The notes under the pieces were generated by a model. That model ran no database searches. It saw nothing but the letters and a program-made list of their open reading frames with translations, and was not told the DNA's origin. Positions 33,303 to 42,174 of a DNA stretch of 64,000 bases are shown piece after piece. Source of the stretch: Acidobacteriota bacterium (GTDB taxonomy: Bacteria > Acidobacteriota > Terriglobia > Terriglobales > Acidobacteriaceae); contig JAJXYY010000042.1 in NCBI GenBank assembly GCA_021780315.1, forward strand, positions 744,001 through 808,000, given 5' to 3'. A program made the position numbers and the translations under genes. Within the stretch, counting starts at the first letter, position 1, and the number at the start of each line of letters is the position of its first letter.

Positions 33303-35714
33303 ATGACTACGAAGGCACGGAAGTTCGTCGGGGAGCGGGGCAGTTTGCGTGGGTGGGGAGCGTTTGTGGTGCTGGTGGCAGCGGCTACTTCGGGTGCGGG
33401 GGCGCAGCAGTTGACGCTGAGCCGAGGCGACGCGACGGTGATGGTGGAGCCGTATGGACCGAATATTGTTCGGGTAAGCATGAGCCTGCGGAAGGACGAT
33501 GCGCTGGGCGCGCCGGGCTACGGGATTGTGGCGAAGCCGCTGCCGAACGGATGGAGCGTGGTGCATGGTGCAGCGAACGGGGGTGGGGGAGATGTGCTGC
33601 GCTCGGACCGGATGGTGGTGACGGTGGCGGCGGAGGGCAGGAAGTGGGTTCCGACGGGGACGCAGGCGGATATTGCGAAGTTCTTCAATGGCTCAACGCC
33701 GGGGGTGGGGTTGACGATCCAGACGGTGGAGGGCGCGACGCTGCTGCAGATGCAGGGGTGGCAGATGTCGGTGCCGAACCACAAGGATGGCAATGCGGAC
33801 CGTCTGTACGACCGGCGTGCGAGCGATGCTCCGTTCTACGAGGTGGGGGCGACGTTTGCCGCGCCGAAGGATGAACATTACTACGGACTGGGGCAGAACC
33901 AGGAGGGTTATCTGGACCGGCGCGGCCATGCGGTGCGGTGTGCGCACGACTACAACGCACCGGCGGGGCAGAGTGTATGTGTACCGTTTGTGGTTACAAA
34001 TAAAGGCTATGGACTGTTGTGGGACAACCCTTCGCGGACGACGGTGGCGTTCGGGTTCAACGATCAGACGCGGTGGACGTCGGATGTGGGGCAACGGGTA
34101 TCGTTTTTTGTGATTGCGGGAAAGAGCTACGACGAGATCTATGCGGGGTATCGGCTGCTGACGGGGGATGCACCGATGCTGCCGAAGTCGGCGTATGGCT
34201 ACATCCAGTGCAAGCAGCGCTATACGTCGCAGGCGGAGTTGCTGGAGGTGGCGAAGGGGTATCGTGCGCGGCATCTGCCGATCGACGACCTGGTGATCGA
34301 CTGGTTCCACTATACGAAGATGGGCGAGATGGACATGGACCCGGCGAAGTGGCCGGACCCGACGGCGATGAACGAGCAACTGCATGCGATGAACTTCCAT
34401 ACGATGATCAGCGTGTGGCCGCGGTTTGTGCCGGAGTCGCGCTACTACCAGACGGTGCTGCAGCATGGGTGGTTTGAGCATCTGGCGGATGGGACGCCGA
34501 CGAATGGATTGCCGTATGACCGGGCGGGATCGGACATCGATACGACGAATCCGGAGGCGGCGCAGTGGTACTGGGGCGTGATTCGGGAGAACTATATTCG
34601 CAAGGGTTTCGACGCGTTCTGGGCGGATGAGACGGAGCCGGACCTGCCGCCGAATGGGAGTTACTTTCATGTAGGGCCGGGGACGCAGTACTTCAACGTG
34701 TATCCGCTGTTCCATACGGCAGCGTTCTACGACGGGATGCGGCGGGATACGACGCAGCGGGCGTTGATTCTGGCGCGGGACTCGTACCTGGGGGCGCAGC
34801 ATAACGGGACGATCTTCTGGTCGTCGGACATCAGCGGGAACTGGGACACGCTGAAGCGGCAGGTACCGACGGGGATCAACTTTGTGGCGTCGGGGATGCC
34901 GTACTGGAGCACGGATATTGGGGGCTGGCAGTATCTGCCCGCGGTCCACAAGCCGGAACATGCACCGCTGCTGGACCCATCGGATGCGCGGGACAATGTG
35001 GGCCAGTATGACGACTATCCGGAGTTGTATGTGCGGTGGTTTGAGTATGGGGCGTTTCAGCCGAATTTTCGCAGCCATGGGAGCAGGCCGCAGAACGAGG
35101 TGTGGTCGTATGGGAAGCAGGCCGAGCCGATCCTGGCGAAGTATCTGCGGCTGCGCTACCAGATGATGCCGTATATCTACTCGCTGGGGCACTACTCGCA
35201 CGAGACGGGTGCGCCGTTTATGCGGGGGCTGTTTCTGGACTTTGGCAGCGATGCGACGGTGGCGGATCTGGGCGATGAGTATATGTTTGGTCCGGCGCTG
35301 CTGGTGGCTCCGGTGACGGAGCAGGGTGCGACCAGCCGCAGGGTGTATCTGCCGGCGGGGACGGACTGGTACAACTACTGGACCAACGAGCGGGTGCATG
35401 GCGGCCAGTGGATGGTGGTGCAGGCACCGATCGATACGATTCCACTGTTTGTGAAGGCGGGGGCGATACTGCCACTGGGTTCGGCGGTGGAGAGTACGAA
35501 TGAGCCGCAGCAGATTGCGAAGGTACGGGTGTATGCGGGCGCGGATGGGGATTTTGCGCTGTATCAGGACGATGGCACAACCTATGCGTACGAGCAGGGG
35601 AAGTTTGCGCTGACGCATCTGCACTGGTCTGACGCTGCGGGCAAGCTGGAGCAGAGCGGTGCGAAGGCGTGGACGAAGCCGGATGCGGAGGTGGTGGAGG
35701 TGATTGGGCGGTGA
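33303..35714 (+). CDS. Secreted GH31 alpha-xylosidase/alpha-glucosidase
   Basis: 803 residues. Signal peptide (WGAFVVLVAAATSGAGAQ), an N-terminal beta-sandwich, and a GH31 barrel. The nucleophile is D442 in FWADETEPD and the acid/base D509 in FWSSDISGNW; SAYGYIQCKQRYTSQAEL is typical of the start of the barrel in alpha-xylosidase-like members. C-terminal beta-domains end the protein (LPAGTDWYNYW, PLFVKAGAILPLG). It removes alpha-linked xylose or glucose; with the GH3 beta-glycosidase beside it, xyloglucan side-chain removal is the best guess. GGAAAGG precedes the ATG. Confidence 0.92.
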   Translation: MTTKARKFVGERGSLRGWGAFVVLVAAATSGAGAQQLTLSRGDATVMVEPYGPNIVRVSMSLRKDDALGAPGYGIVAKPLPNGWSVVHGAANGGGGDVLRSDRMVVTVAAEGRKWVPTGTQADIAKFFNGSTPGVGLTIQTVEGATLLQMQGWQMSVPNHKDGNADRLYDRRASDAPFYEVGATFAAPKDEHYYGLGQNQEGYLDRRGHAVRCAHDYNAPAGQSVCVPFVVTNKGYGLLWDNPSRTTVAFGFNDQTRWTSDVGQRVSFFVIAGKSYDEIYAGYRLLTGDAPMLPKSAYGYIQCKQRYTSQAELLEVAKGYRARHLPIDDLVIDWFHYTKMGEMDMDPAKWPDPTAMNEQLHAMNFHTMISVWPRFVPESRYYQTVLQHGWFEHLADGTPTNGLPYDRAGSDIDTTNPEAAQWYWGVIRENYIRKGFDAFWADETEPDLPPNGSYFHVGPGTQYFNVYPLFHTAAFYDGMRRDTTQRALILARDSYLGAQHNGTIFWSSDISGNWDTLKRQVPTGINFVASGMPYWSTDIGGWQYLPAVHKPEHAPLLDPSDARDNVGQYDDYPELYVRWFEYGAFQPNFRSHGSRPQNEVWSYGKQAEPILAKYLRLRYQMMPYIYSLGHYSHETGAPFMRGLFLDFGSDATVADLGDEYMFGPALLVAPVTEQGATSRRVYLPAGTDWYNYWTNERVHGGQWMVVQAPIDTIPLFVKAGAILPLGSAVESTNEPQQIAKVRVYAGADGDFALYQDDGTTYAYEQGKFALTHLHWSDAAGKLEQSGAKAWTKPDAEVVEVIGR

Positions 35715-35733
35715 AGGTGGGGCGGAGACAGGG

Positions 35734-37113
35734 TTATTTGCCGATGCAGAACTTGCTGAAGATGAGGTGGAGGATGTCGTCGCTGGTGGTGGCTCCGGTG
35801 AGGGTGTCGAGTGCGGTGAGGGCGGCGTAGAGGTCGAGGAGTAGTAGCTCGTGGGGGAGGCCATTGGTGGTGGCGCGGGTGGCCTGGGCGAGGGCGGCGG
35901 TGGTGGCGGCGACGGCTTGCTGCTGGCGGAGGTTGGTGAGGAGGGCGGTGTCGGAGGTGGGGGCGCCGGAGGTGATTTGGGCGAGGATGGCGCGGCGAAG
36001 CTCCGGGATGCCTGTGCCGGTGAGGGCGGAGGTTTGGAGGGTGGATGCGGGCAGGGGTGATGGGTGGGTGGAGGGCAGGTCAGATTTATTGCAGACGATG
36101 ACGGTGGTGCGGGCGGTGAGGGATTCGAGGAGGGCCTGATCCTCGTGGGTGAAGGGTTGGGTGGCGTCGAGGACGAGGAGGACGACGTCGGCTTCGGCGA
36201 TGGCCTCGCGGGATTTGGCGATGCCGAGGGCTTCGGCTTCGTCGGCGGCGCGGTCAGTCGAGGTGCGGATGCCAGCGGTGTCGATGAGGTCGATGGGTAT
36301 GCCGTCGAGGGAGACGCGCTCGGTGACGAGGTCGCGGGTGGTGCCGGGGGTGGCGGTGACGATGGCGCGGTCGCGCTGGACGAGGCGGTTGAAGAGGGAG
36401 GATTTGCCTGCGTTGGGGCGGCCGACGATGGCGAGGGAGAAGCCGTTACGAAGGATGCGGCCGTAGGTGAAGGAGTCTTCGAGGGCAGTGAGGGGTGTCT
36501 GGATGGCGAGGATGCGGGTGAGGATTTCGGGCTGGGGGAGGAGATCGATGTCGTCTTCGGCGAAGTCGATGCCGGCTTCGAGGGCGGCGATGAGGGCGAT
36601 GAGATTGTGCTTGATGGGGGCGATGATGCGGGAGAGCGAGCCGCCGAGTTGCTGGGCGGCGACGCGGGCCTGATGGAGGGTTTGGGATTCGATGAGGTCG
36701 TGGACGGCTTCGGCCTGGGTGAGGTCGAGGCGGCCGGCGAGGAAGGCGCGCTGGGTGAATTCGCCGGGTTCGGCGAGGCGGGCTCCGGCGGCGAGACACT
36801 GGCGGAGGAGGTAGTCGAGCAGGACGGGGGAGCCGTGGGCAGCGATCTCGACGATGTCTTCGGTGGTGTAGGAGTGAGGGGCTTCAAAGAAGGTGACTAC
36901 GGCTTCGTCGAGGGGCTCGTGGGTATCTTTGTCGAGGACTTCGGCGAAGCGAGCTTGTGCGGGGGCGAGCGGGTGGCGGAGGCGGAGGAGGGGTTCGGCG
37001 ATGGCGCGGGCGGCGGGGCCGGAGAGGCGGACGATGCCGATGCCGCCACGGCCGGGGGGAGTGGAGATGGCGACGATGGTATCTGGATCGAGATGGGCGG
37101 GATCGAGAGGCAT
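35734..37113 (-). CDS. mnmE: tRNA uridine-5-carboxymethylaminomethyl modification GTPase MnmE
   Basis: 459 residues. The N-terminal folate-binding domain (DTIVAISTPPGRGGIGIVRLSG, shortened: TIVAISTPPGRGGIGIVR) is followed by a helical domain with a GTPase inserted: P-loop GRPNAGKSSLF, G2/G3 region TPGTTRD and DTAGIR, G4 NKSD. The protein ends in the diagnostic CIGK, whose cysteine is essential. With MnmG it modifies the wobble uridine of several tRNAs. In many bacteria mnmE sits directly after jag in the dnaA-side cluster; here it is separated from jag by about 22 kb, and mnmG is not in the window. Confidence 0.97.
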   Translation of the reverse strand: MPLDPAHLDPDTIVAISTPPGRGGIGIVRLSGPAARAIAEPLLRLRHPLAPAQARFAEVLDKDTHEPLDEAVVTFFEAPHSYTTEDIVEIAAHGSPVLLDYLLRQCLAAGARLAEPGEFTQRAFLAGRLDLTQAEAVHDLIESQTLHQARVAAQQLGGSLSRIIAPIKHNLIALIAALEAGIDFAEDDIDLLPQPEILTRILAIQTPLTALEDSFTYGRILRNGFSLAIVGRPNAGKSSLFNRLVQRDRAIVTATPGTTRDLVTERVSLDGIPIDLIDTAGIRTSTDRAADEAEALGIAKSREAIAEADVVLLVLDATQPFTHEDQALLESLTARTTVIVCNKSDLPSTHPSPLPASTLQTSALTGTGIPELRRAILAQITSGAPTSDTALLTNLRQQQAVAATTAALAQATRATTNGLPHELLLLDLYAALTALDTLTGATTSDDILHLIFSKFCIGK

Positions 37114-37136
37114 GGCGGTGAGGCTCGAATACCAGC

Positions 37137-38186
37137 CTATCGCAGATGTTGGGCGGGTTCGTTGACGGTGGGGATGTGGAGCCGGTAGGTGGGCCAGTTG
37201 CGGGTGAGGGCGTGGAGGACGGTGCTGCCGGTGAGCCAGGCGGAGTCGTAGGCGGTGGAGTCGATGTAGGGGGAGTTGACGCTGTCGATGGCGGACTGGC
37301 CGGGGGCCTGCATGGTGTAGTTGGAGGCGACGCGGAGGACCAGGAGGCGCTGGTAGTCAGCGCGGTGCATGCGGGTGAGGCGCTGGAGGGCTTCGGCGAT
37401 GGCGGCGTCTTCCATGTTGGCCATGGCGAAGTTGCCTTTGCCGTTGGTCCAGAGGGCGACCCAGTCGTTGGCGAACTGGGTGAGGACCTGGCCGTGCCAG
37501 TAGGAGTCGGAGGCGTAGCTGTCGCCGCGGATGACGGTGGGCGGGTGGGCGGCGTTGGGGTAGGCGGTCCAGCGCTGACGGTCTGCGGCCATGGCGGGGT
37601 TGTCGGGGAGGGTGAGGTCTTTGGTGAGATTGAAGGCCCAGTTGGCGAGGGTGGGGTTGAGGGCGTAGGTGTTGTTGGTCATGGGCTGGGCGGGCATGAC
37701 GTTGGGGGCTTTGGCGCCGATGATGAAGAGGCCGTAGGGCCAGGCGACGGGCTTCTCGGAGGCGTCGAGTTGGCGGTTGACGTCGTTGACGATGTAAGAG
37801 GCCCAGGCGGCGGTACCGATGGTGCCGTCGGCGGGGTCGACGCCGGCGATGCCGTCGACGAGCCAGTAGGCGTGGGTGAGGTCGAAGCGGGGGTCGAGGC
37901 CGAGGGCCATGATGGAGGGGCCGGCGTTGGCGAGGGTCATGCCGGTGACGATGCCGAGGACGTCGTGGGCGGCGTTGATGCGGAGGGGGCGGGTGCCGCC
38001 GGGGAAGGGGAGTTTGCCGGTGAGGTGCTCGCGCTCGACCCAGTACTGGAACTCGCCGGGAGTGTCGCCGGTGTCTTCGCCGGGCTCGAAGGTGGCGACG
38101 ATGACGACCTTGATGGGGATGGGCTGCTGGGCGATGGCGGCTAGAGACGAGAGGGCTAGTGCGAGTGCGGCGATGAGCTTGAGCAT
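37137..38186 (-). CDS. Purine nucleoside permease (NUP) family protein, secreted
   Basis: 349 residues. Signal peptide (LIAALALALSSLAAIAQ). The body matches the NUP family known from fungal purine nucleoside permeases: VVIVATFEPGEDTGDTPGEF, THAYWLVDGIAGVDPADGTIG, NVNRQLD-like and DSYWHGQVLTQFANDW regions. Bacterial members look like nucleoside phosphorylase-related soluble proteins rather than membrane carriers; no transmembrane segment besides the signal is visible. A role in binding or breaking down purine nucleosides outside the cytoplasm is an inference. CAGGAG precedes the ATG. Confidence 0.82.
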   Translation of the reverse strand: MLKLIAALALALSSLAAIAQQPIPIKVVIVATFEPGEDTGDTPGEFQYWVEREHLTGKLPFPGGTRPLRINAAHDVLGIVTGMTLANAGPSIMALGLDPRFDLTHAYWLVDGIAGVDPADGTIGTAAWASYIVNDVNRQLDASEKPVAWPYGLFIIGAKAPNVMPAQPMTNNTYALNPTLANWAFNLTKDLTLPDNPAMAADRQRWTAYPNAAHPPTVIRGDSYASDSYWHGQVLTQFANDWVALWTNGKGNFAMANMEDAAIAEALQRLTRMHRADYQRLLVLRVASNYTMQAPGQSAIDSVNSPYIDSTAYDSAWLTGSTVLHALTRNWPTYRLHIPTVNEPAQHLR

Positions 38187-38423
38187 CGGGGCTACTCCTG
38201 GGGGTGGTGGAGATGTGGGATGTGTTGACGATACAACATGGGGGGCGTGCGATTGAATTGGTTGCGGGGGGCCAACATTTCGGACACTGCTTATGGTTGC
38301 TCGGTTGGTGTCTGGCCTTATGGCAATGTTTCGACGGGAGATTGCCGTTGAGCCGTTAAGATATCCGAACGCTCCATCTTGAGCTGGCCTGATCGGGCTG
38401 AAGGCGCCCCAAAGAGCTACTTT

Positions 38424-41400
38424 CTACTGGACGATGAGTTGCAGGTTGACGCTGTGGCTGATAACGCCGGAGTCATCTGTGCCAGTGATTACGATGCTGT
38501 AGGTTTTTGGAGTCGTTGCGACGGGAGAGGAAGAGTTATTCGGGGAGGAGCAGCCGGATAAGGACACAGCGCCGAGGGACAGGAGCAAGGCAAATAGTCC
38601 GAACTGCAGTTGCGGTCTAAGGTTTTTTAGGTATTTGCGTCTGAAACCAAAGAGGAGAAACGCTGCACCGATGGGAGCGTAGCGAATGGCTGGGCCGCCG
38701 GTACCGTTGCTGGTAGAACTGGTCTGCACAGAAATCGGAGTCGTTACGGTCCCACCGTTGGGGACGTAGATTTGCCCGCCTATGCACGCCGGCTGACAGG
38801 TGATCGTTACGTATCCGAAGAAACCTAGTAGAGAAGTGAGGCTGATGGCGTAGGTGGCAGTGTCCCCAGCGGAGACGGTGATGGTGGTGGGCTTGGAGGA
38901 GATGGAGAAGTCGACGCCATCGACCACGGTAATGGTTTGGGGGGGCGAGGTGGCGGGGAGATTGGACGCATCGCCGGGATAGCTGGCGCTGAGGGAGTAT
39001 GTGCCCGCAACGGGGAATGTAACGGACACCGGAAACATTTGACCGATGACGTCTCCGGTTCCAGCATTGGCGGATACGGTTGCAAGCTGCGTGGCCCCGG
39101 AGGAGAGGGTGATCAGCGCTGTTGGATTGTAGGCGTTGATCGAGGTGTTGAAGGTGATGGTTCGTCCGGTGTAGACGGGGCCGAACTCCTTGACTGCAAG
39201 AACTGTGGAATATTTGGCGACAGTGATGGATGCGGGCGCAGACGTGGTGGGCGCGTTGATGCTGTCACCGGGATAGCTCGCGAATACGGTATAGGTGCCT
39301 TCTACCGGGTAGGTGTACAGGGCGGAAGCCACAGTGCCACCATTGGTGATCGCGCTCTTGCCGAGTACCGTTCCGTCCGGTGCAGTGAACGTGACGATGC
39401 CGGTTGGATTGACGGCGGCGACCTGGGCTTGCAGATTTACGGGCTGCAGCGGAGCCGGAATTACGGGATCAAAGGCGGACGCCCGGCCCAGACTCACCGT
39501 GAGCGTGGTAGGGAGGAGTAAGGGTGGTGGCGGAGCGGGGTTGGACTGGTTAAGGAGGGAGATGGCTGCACCATCGGCAAAGACGAGGTAGTCGAGGCGG
39601 TTATCGCTGGATGGGGCGGGCGCAGAGTTGTTGAGCCGGGTAAGGACTGCGTGATCGGGGGTCTTTGCGCCGGTGATGTAGGTGTTGGAATCAATGGTGA
39701 AGACGCCGTGTCCGTCTCCAAAGGCGACGGTGACACCGGCCATGTCGGCCATGTACTGGAGGACGATGTCGGGGTTGCCGTCGCCGTTGACGTCGCCGAT
39801 GACGGCGGAGACGAGGGTCGCGCCGGTGGGCACAGGAATGGTGGCGAACGGATGCGGCTGGAAGGTTCCGTCGCCGTTACCCGCATAGATGGCGTTGTCG
39901 ATGACGAGGTCTGCGATACCGTCGCCATTGACGTCCGCCACGGCCAGGGGGTTGCCCTGCACAGAAAGGGGCAGCGGTGTGGGGGTGGCGCTGCCGTTGC
40001 TGATGTAGGCGGTGTTTCTCCAGATGAAGTCGAGCTTGCCATCGCGGTTGAGATCGGCGGTGAGCAAAGAGGCAGGGGTGGTTGCGTTCGCAGCCTGGGC
40101 GGCGAGGGTTGTTGTCTGCGCGGCAAAGGTGCCATCACCGTTACCGAGCAGCAGCACAAGCCTACTGACACCGGATCCCGAGGAGGTGTCGAACTCAGAG
40201 ACGACTAGATCCTGCTTGCCGTCGGAGTTGAAATCGCCTGCAACGACTCCGGTTGCGTTCGTGACACCAAGATCAAAGCTTGGGGAGGGAAAAAAGGAGA
40301 AGGAACCGTCGGACGCACCCTTTTGGAAGAGTACATATGAGGAGCCACCGGTGGACGGGTCCGTGGCGATATCCACGAGATCGAGGATGCCATCGCCGTT
40401 GAAGTCGGCGAGGACGGGAAACGCTTCGTGTGACCCCAGGTTGTGGGGGATCAGGATAAAACTTCCATCGCCCCGGCCAATGTCGGTGTTTGCTAATCCA
40501 GTGGTCGGCTCGATGGTGAGAAGATCGGTGACTCCGTCGCCGTTGAGATCGGCAGTGGCTGCCTCGTTGGAGCGATAGAAGGAGGGCAGTCCGTCGAAGC
40601 TACCCTTGCCATCCCCATGGAGTGTGTAGAAGCCGCGGGGTGTGGTAAAGACAAGATCGTTACCGGCGGCTCCGTGGACGACCGTGTAGAAGTCGCCGGG
40701 GGTTGCATAGGAGTGGCCTACGGTCAGGTTACCGGTGCCGTCGTTGAGAAGAATAGTAGTTGTGCTGCCGGTAAGGACGACGTCGGGGTGTCCGTCGCCG
40801 TTGACGTCGATGGCGTTGATGCCGCCGGATCCGGGAAAGACCTCCGTTAGGGTGAACGGTTGGTTTTCGCCGGGGAAACTGATCTGGACGGCGTTGATGA
40901 AGGGCTCACCAAAGTTGGCGAAGACATCCGCCGTATCGGTCCGTCCATCTCCGTTGAAGTCGGCCAGCGCCGTGGCTGGCCCGAATCCGGGTAGAAACGT
41001 TGCGGCCTGCAGCGTGCCATCTCCGTTGCCATAGAAGACGGCGGGAATAGAACCGTTGACCACGCCCGGGGTACCTCCAGCGACTACATCCGGCTTTCCA
41101 TCGTGGTTGAGGTCGCCGATGAGAACCTGCCGGCTTCCAACTGCGCCGCCGTAGATCTTCGGTTGCGCGAAGGCGGGCGGGCCGGCGGATGCTGTGTTGA
41201 GAAGAATGGCAAACGTTGACGCAGAGGTGCCTGAGGCGATGCCGACCACCAGCTCGGGATAGCCGTCGGCATTGAGATCGGCAGCTACAGCGATTGCGGC
41301 GCTGGCGACGGAGTAGGTCGTGGCGGCACCGAAGGTACCGTTGCCGTTGCCGGGTAGGATGACAACGAGGCCTTCCTTGCAGGTGAGGATGGCGTCGAGT

Positions 41401-41747
41401 TTGTTGTCCCGGTTGAGGTCGGCGAGGGCGAGCGAGTTGGCCACGCAGGGAACGGTGCCAGCGACGATGGCTGGCTGACGCGCTCCTGAGGAAGAACGTG
41501 GAGAAGCGGTCAGTATGGATGTGTTGGGAGTGCTTCCGGCGCTTGCATAGAGCGTGTCTACCACGCCGTCACTGTTGATATCGCCCTCTGCGGCTGCCAA
41601 GGGTGAGGCCACGGCATACTGCTCGAACTTAAGAACCGGGAAGACCGGCTGGGTCTGTGCCGAGGCGCTGAAGGGAGCAAGGCCAACAGCGAGAAAAAAC
41701 ACTATCAAGCGAGCACTGCGGCAGGAGAATAACAAAGGGACTCCCAA
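38424..41747 (-). CDS. Surface FG-GAP/VCBS-repeat protein with Ig-like repeats and C-terminal membrane tail
   Basis: 1107 residues. Signal peptide (LIVFFLAVGLAPFSASAQ). From about residue 50 to 690 there are about a dozen FG-GAP/VCBS repeats with calcium-binding-type sequences such as DINSDGVVD, DLNRDNKLD, DFNGDGRTD and DVNGDGNPD. Two bacterial Ig-like domains follow (about 740-930), then a region with a conserved tail: a hydrophobic helix APIGAAFLLFGFRRKY, a second helix FGLFALLLSLGAVSLSGCSS, and a final beta-rich segment KTYSIVITGTDDSG to the end. The repeats suggest a beta-propeller exposed at the cell surface, possibly for adhesion. The ligand is unknown. Confidence 0.85.
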   Translation of the reverse strand: MGVPLLFSCRSARLIVFFLAVGLAPFSASAQTQPVFPVLKFEQYAVASPLAAAEGDINSDGVVDTLYASAGSTPNTSILTASPRSSSGARQPAIVAGTVPCVANSLALADLNRDNKLDAILTCKEGLVVILPGNGNGTFGAATTYSVASAAIAVAADLNADGYPELVVGIASGTSASTFAILLNTASAGPPAFAQPKIYGGAVGSRQVLIGDLNHDGKPDVVAGGTPGVVNGSIPAVFYGNGDGTLQAATFLPGFGPATALADFNGDGRTDTADVFANFGEPFINAVQISFPGENQPFTLTEVFPGSGGINAIDVNGDGHPDVVLTGSTTTILLNDGTGNLTVGHSYATPGDFYTVVHGAAGNDLVFTTPRGFYTLHGDGKGSFDGLPSFYRSNEAATADLNGDGVTDLLTIEPTTGLANTDIGRGDGSFILIPHNLGSHEAFPVLADFNGDGILDLVDIATDPSTGGSSYVLFQKGASDGSFSFFPSPSFDLGVTNATGVVAGDFNSDGKQDLVVSEFDTSSGSGVSRLVLLLGNGDGTFAAQTTTLAAQAANATTPASLLTADLNRDGKLDFIWRNTAYISNGSATPTPLPLSVQGNPLAVADVNGDGIADLVIDNAIYAGNGDGTFQPHPFATIPVPTGATLVSAVIGDVNGDGNPDIVLQYMADMAGVTVAFGDGHGVFTIDSNTYITGAKTPDHAVLTRLNNSAPAPSSDNRLDYLVFADGAAISLLNQSNPAPPPPLLLPTTLTVSLGRASAFDPVIPAPLQPVNLQAQVAAVNPTGIVTFTAPDGTVLGKSAITNGGTVASALYTYPVEGTYTVFASYPGDSINAPTTSAPASITVAKYSTVLAVKEFGPVYTGRTITFNTSINAYNPTALITLSSGATQLATVSANAGTGDVIGQMFPVSVTFPVAGTYSLSASYPGDASNLPATSPPQTITVVDGVDFSISSKPTTITVSAGDTATYAISLTSLLGFFGYVTITCQPACIGGQIYVPNGGTVTTPISVQTSSTSNGTGGPAIRYAPIGAAFLLFGFRRKYLKNLRPQLQFGLFALLLSLGAVSLSGCSSPNNSSSPVATTPKTYSIVITGTDDSGVISHSVNLQLIVQ

Positions 41748-42174
41748 TGAACTTCGAAGTGGAACCTCATTCTACTTGGAACGCGAGCGAACGAAAACGG
41801 ATAATTTTAGCGATTCTCAATCGACGAGCAGGTGATCGAAGCCGATGATTGGATATCTCCGTAGCAAGGTTCAGTGGGAGAATAAGCGATTTGGTCCAGC
41901 TTCTTTTTGAGTGTGAGCGTACCGTCGTCAAACAGATAGCTGTTACTGGACGTCTTAGATGAGTGCAGACTCGTCCATGCACAGATTGTGCGTCTTACAA
42001 TCTCTACTCTTCTGCGTTGCATACGAGTCACGGCTAACCGGAAGCTACCCGATTACGTCGTTTGACTGCATTTTGGATGGAAGGTGTGGGGTGGCGTGCT
42101 TGGGTCGGGCTTTGCCCGATGCCCACCTTAGCGACGATGAGACTGTCGCGAAGATGGGGCACCCGGGGCATGGG
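41748..42174. other. Intergenic region with a possible gene remnant and a REP-like element
   Basis: 427 bp of lower GC than its flanks. A minus-strand frame at 41807-42031 (74 codons, containing SYLFDDGTLTLKKKLDQIAY) has a protein-like look but no ribosome site and no family I recognise; it may be a decayed gene. The right part carries the REP-like element at 42119-42164. The promoter of the FG-GAP protein gene should be near its left end. Confidence 0.35.
42119..42164 (-). repeat. REP-like element, type B
   Basis: 46-base imperfect palindrome, identical at 45 of 46 positions to the reverse complement of 5279-5324. Here it is intergenic, just after the stop of the SPFH gene. It is followed by CCGGGGCATGGG, which resembles the flank of the type A palindromes. 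Confidence 0.8.

Noticed and set aside
33693..36887. 1064-codon minus-strand frame overlapping GH31 and mnmE
   Set aside because: It runs antisense to GH31 and in another frame of mnmE; its Pro/Ser/Arg-rich composition is typical of shadow frames.
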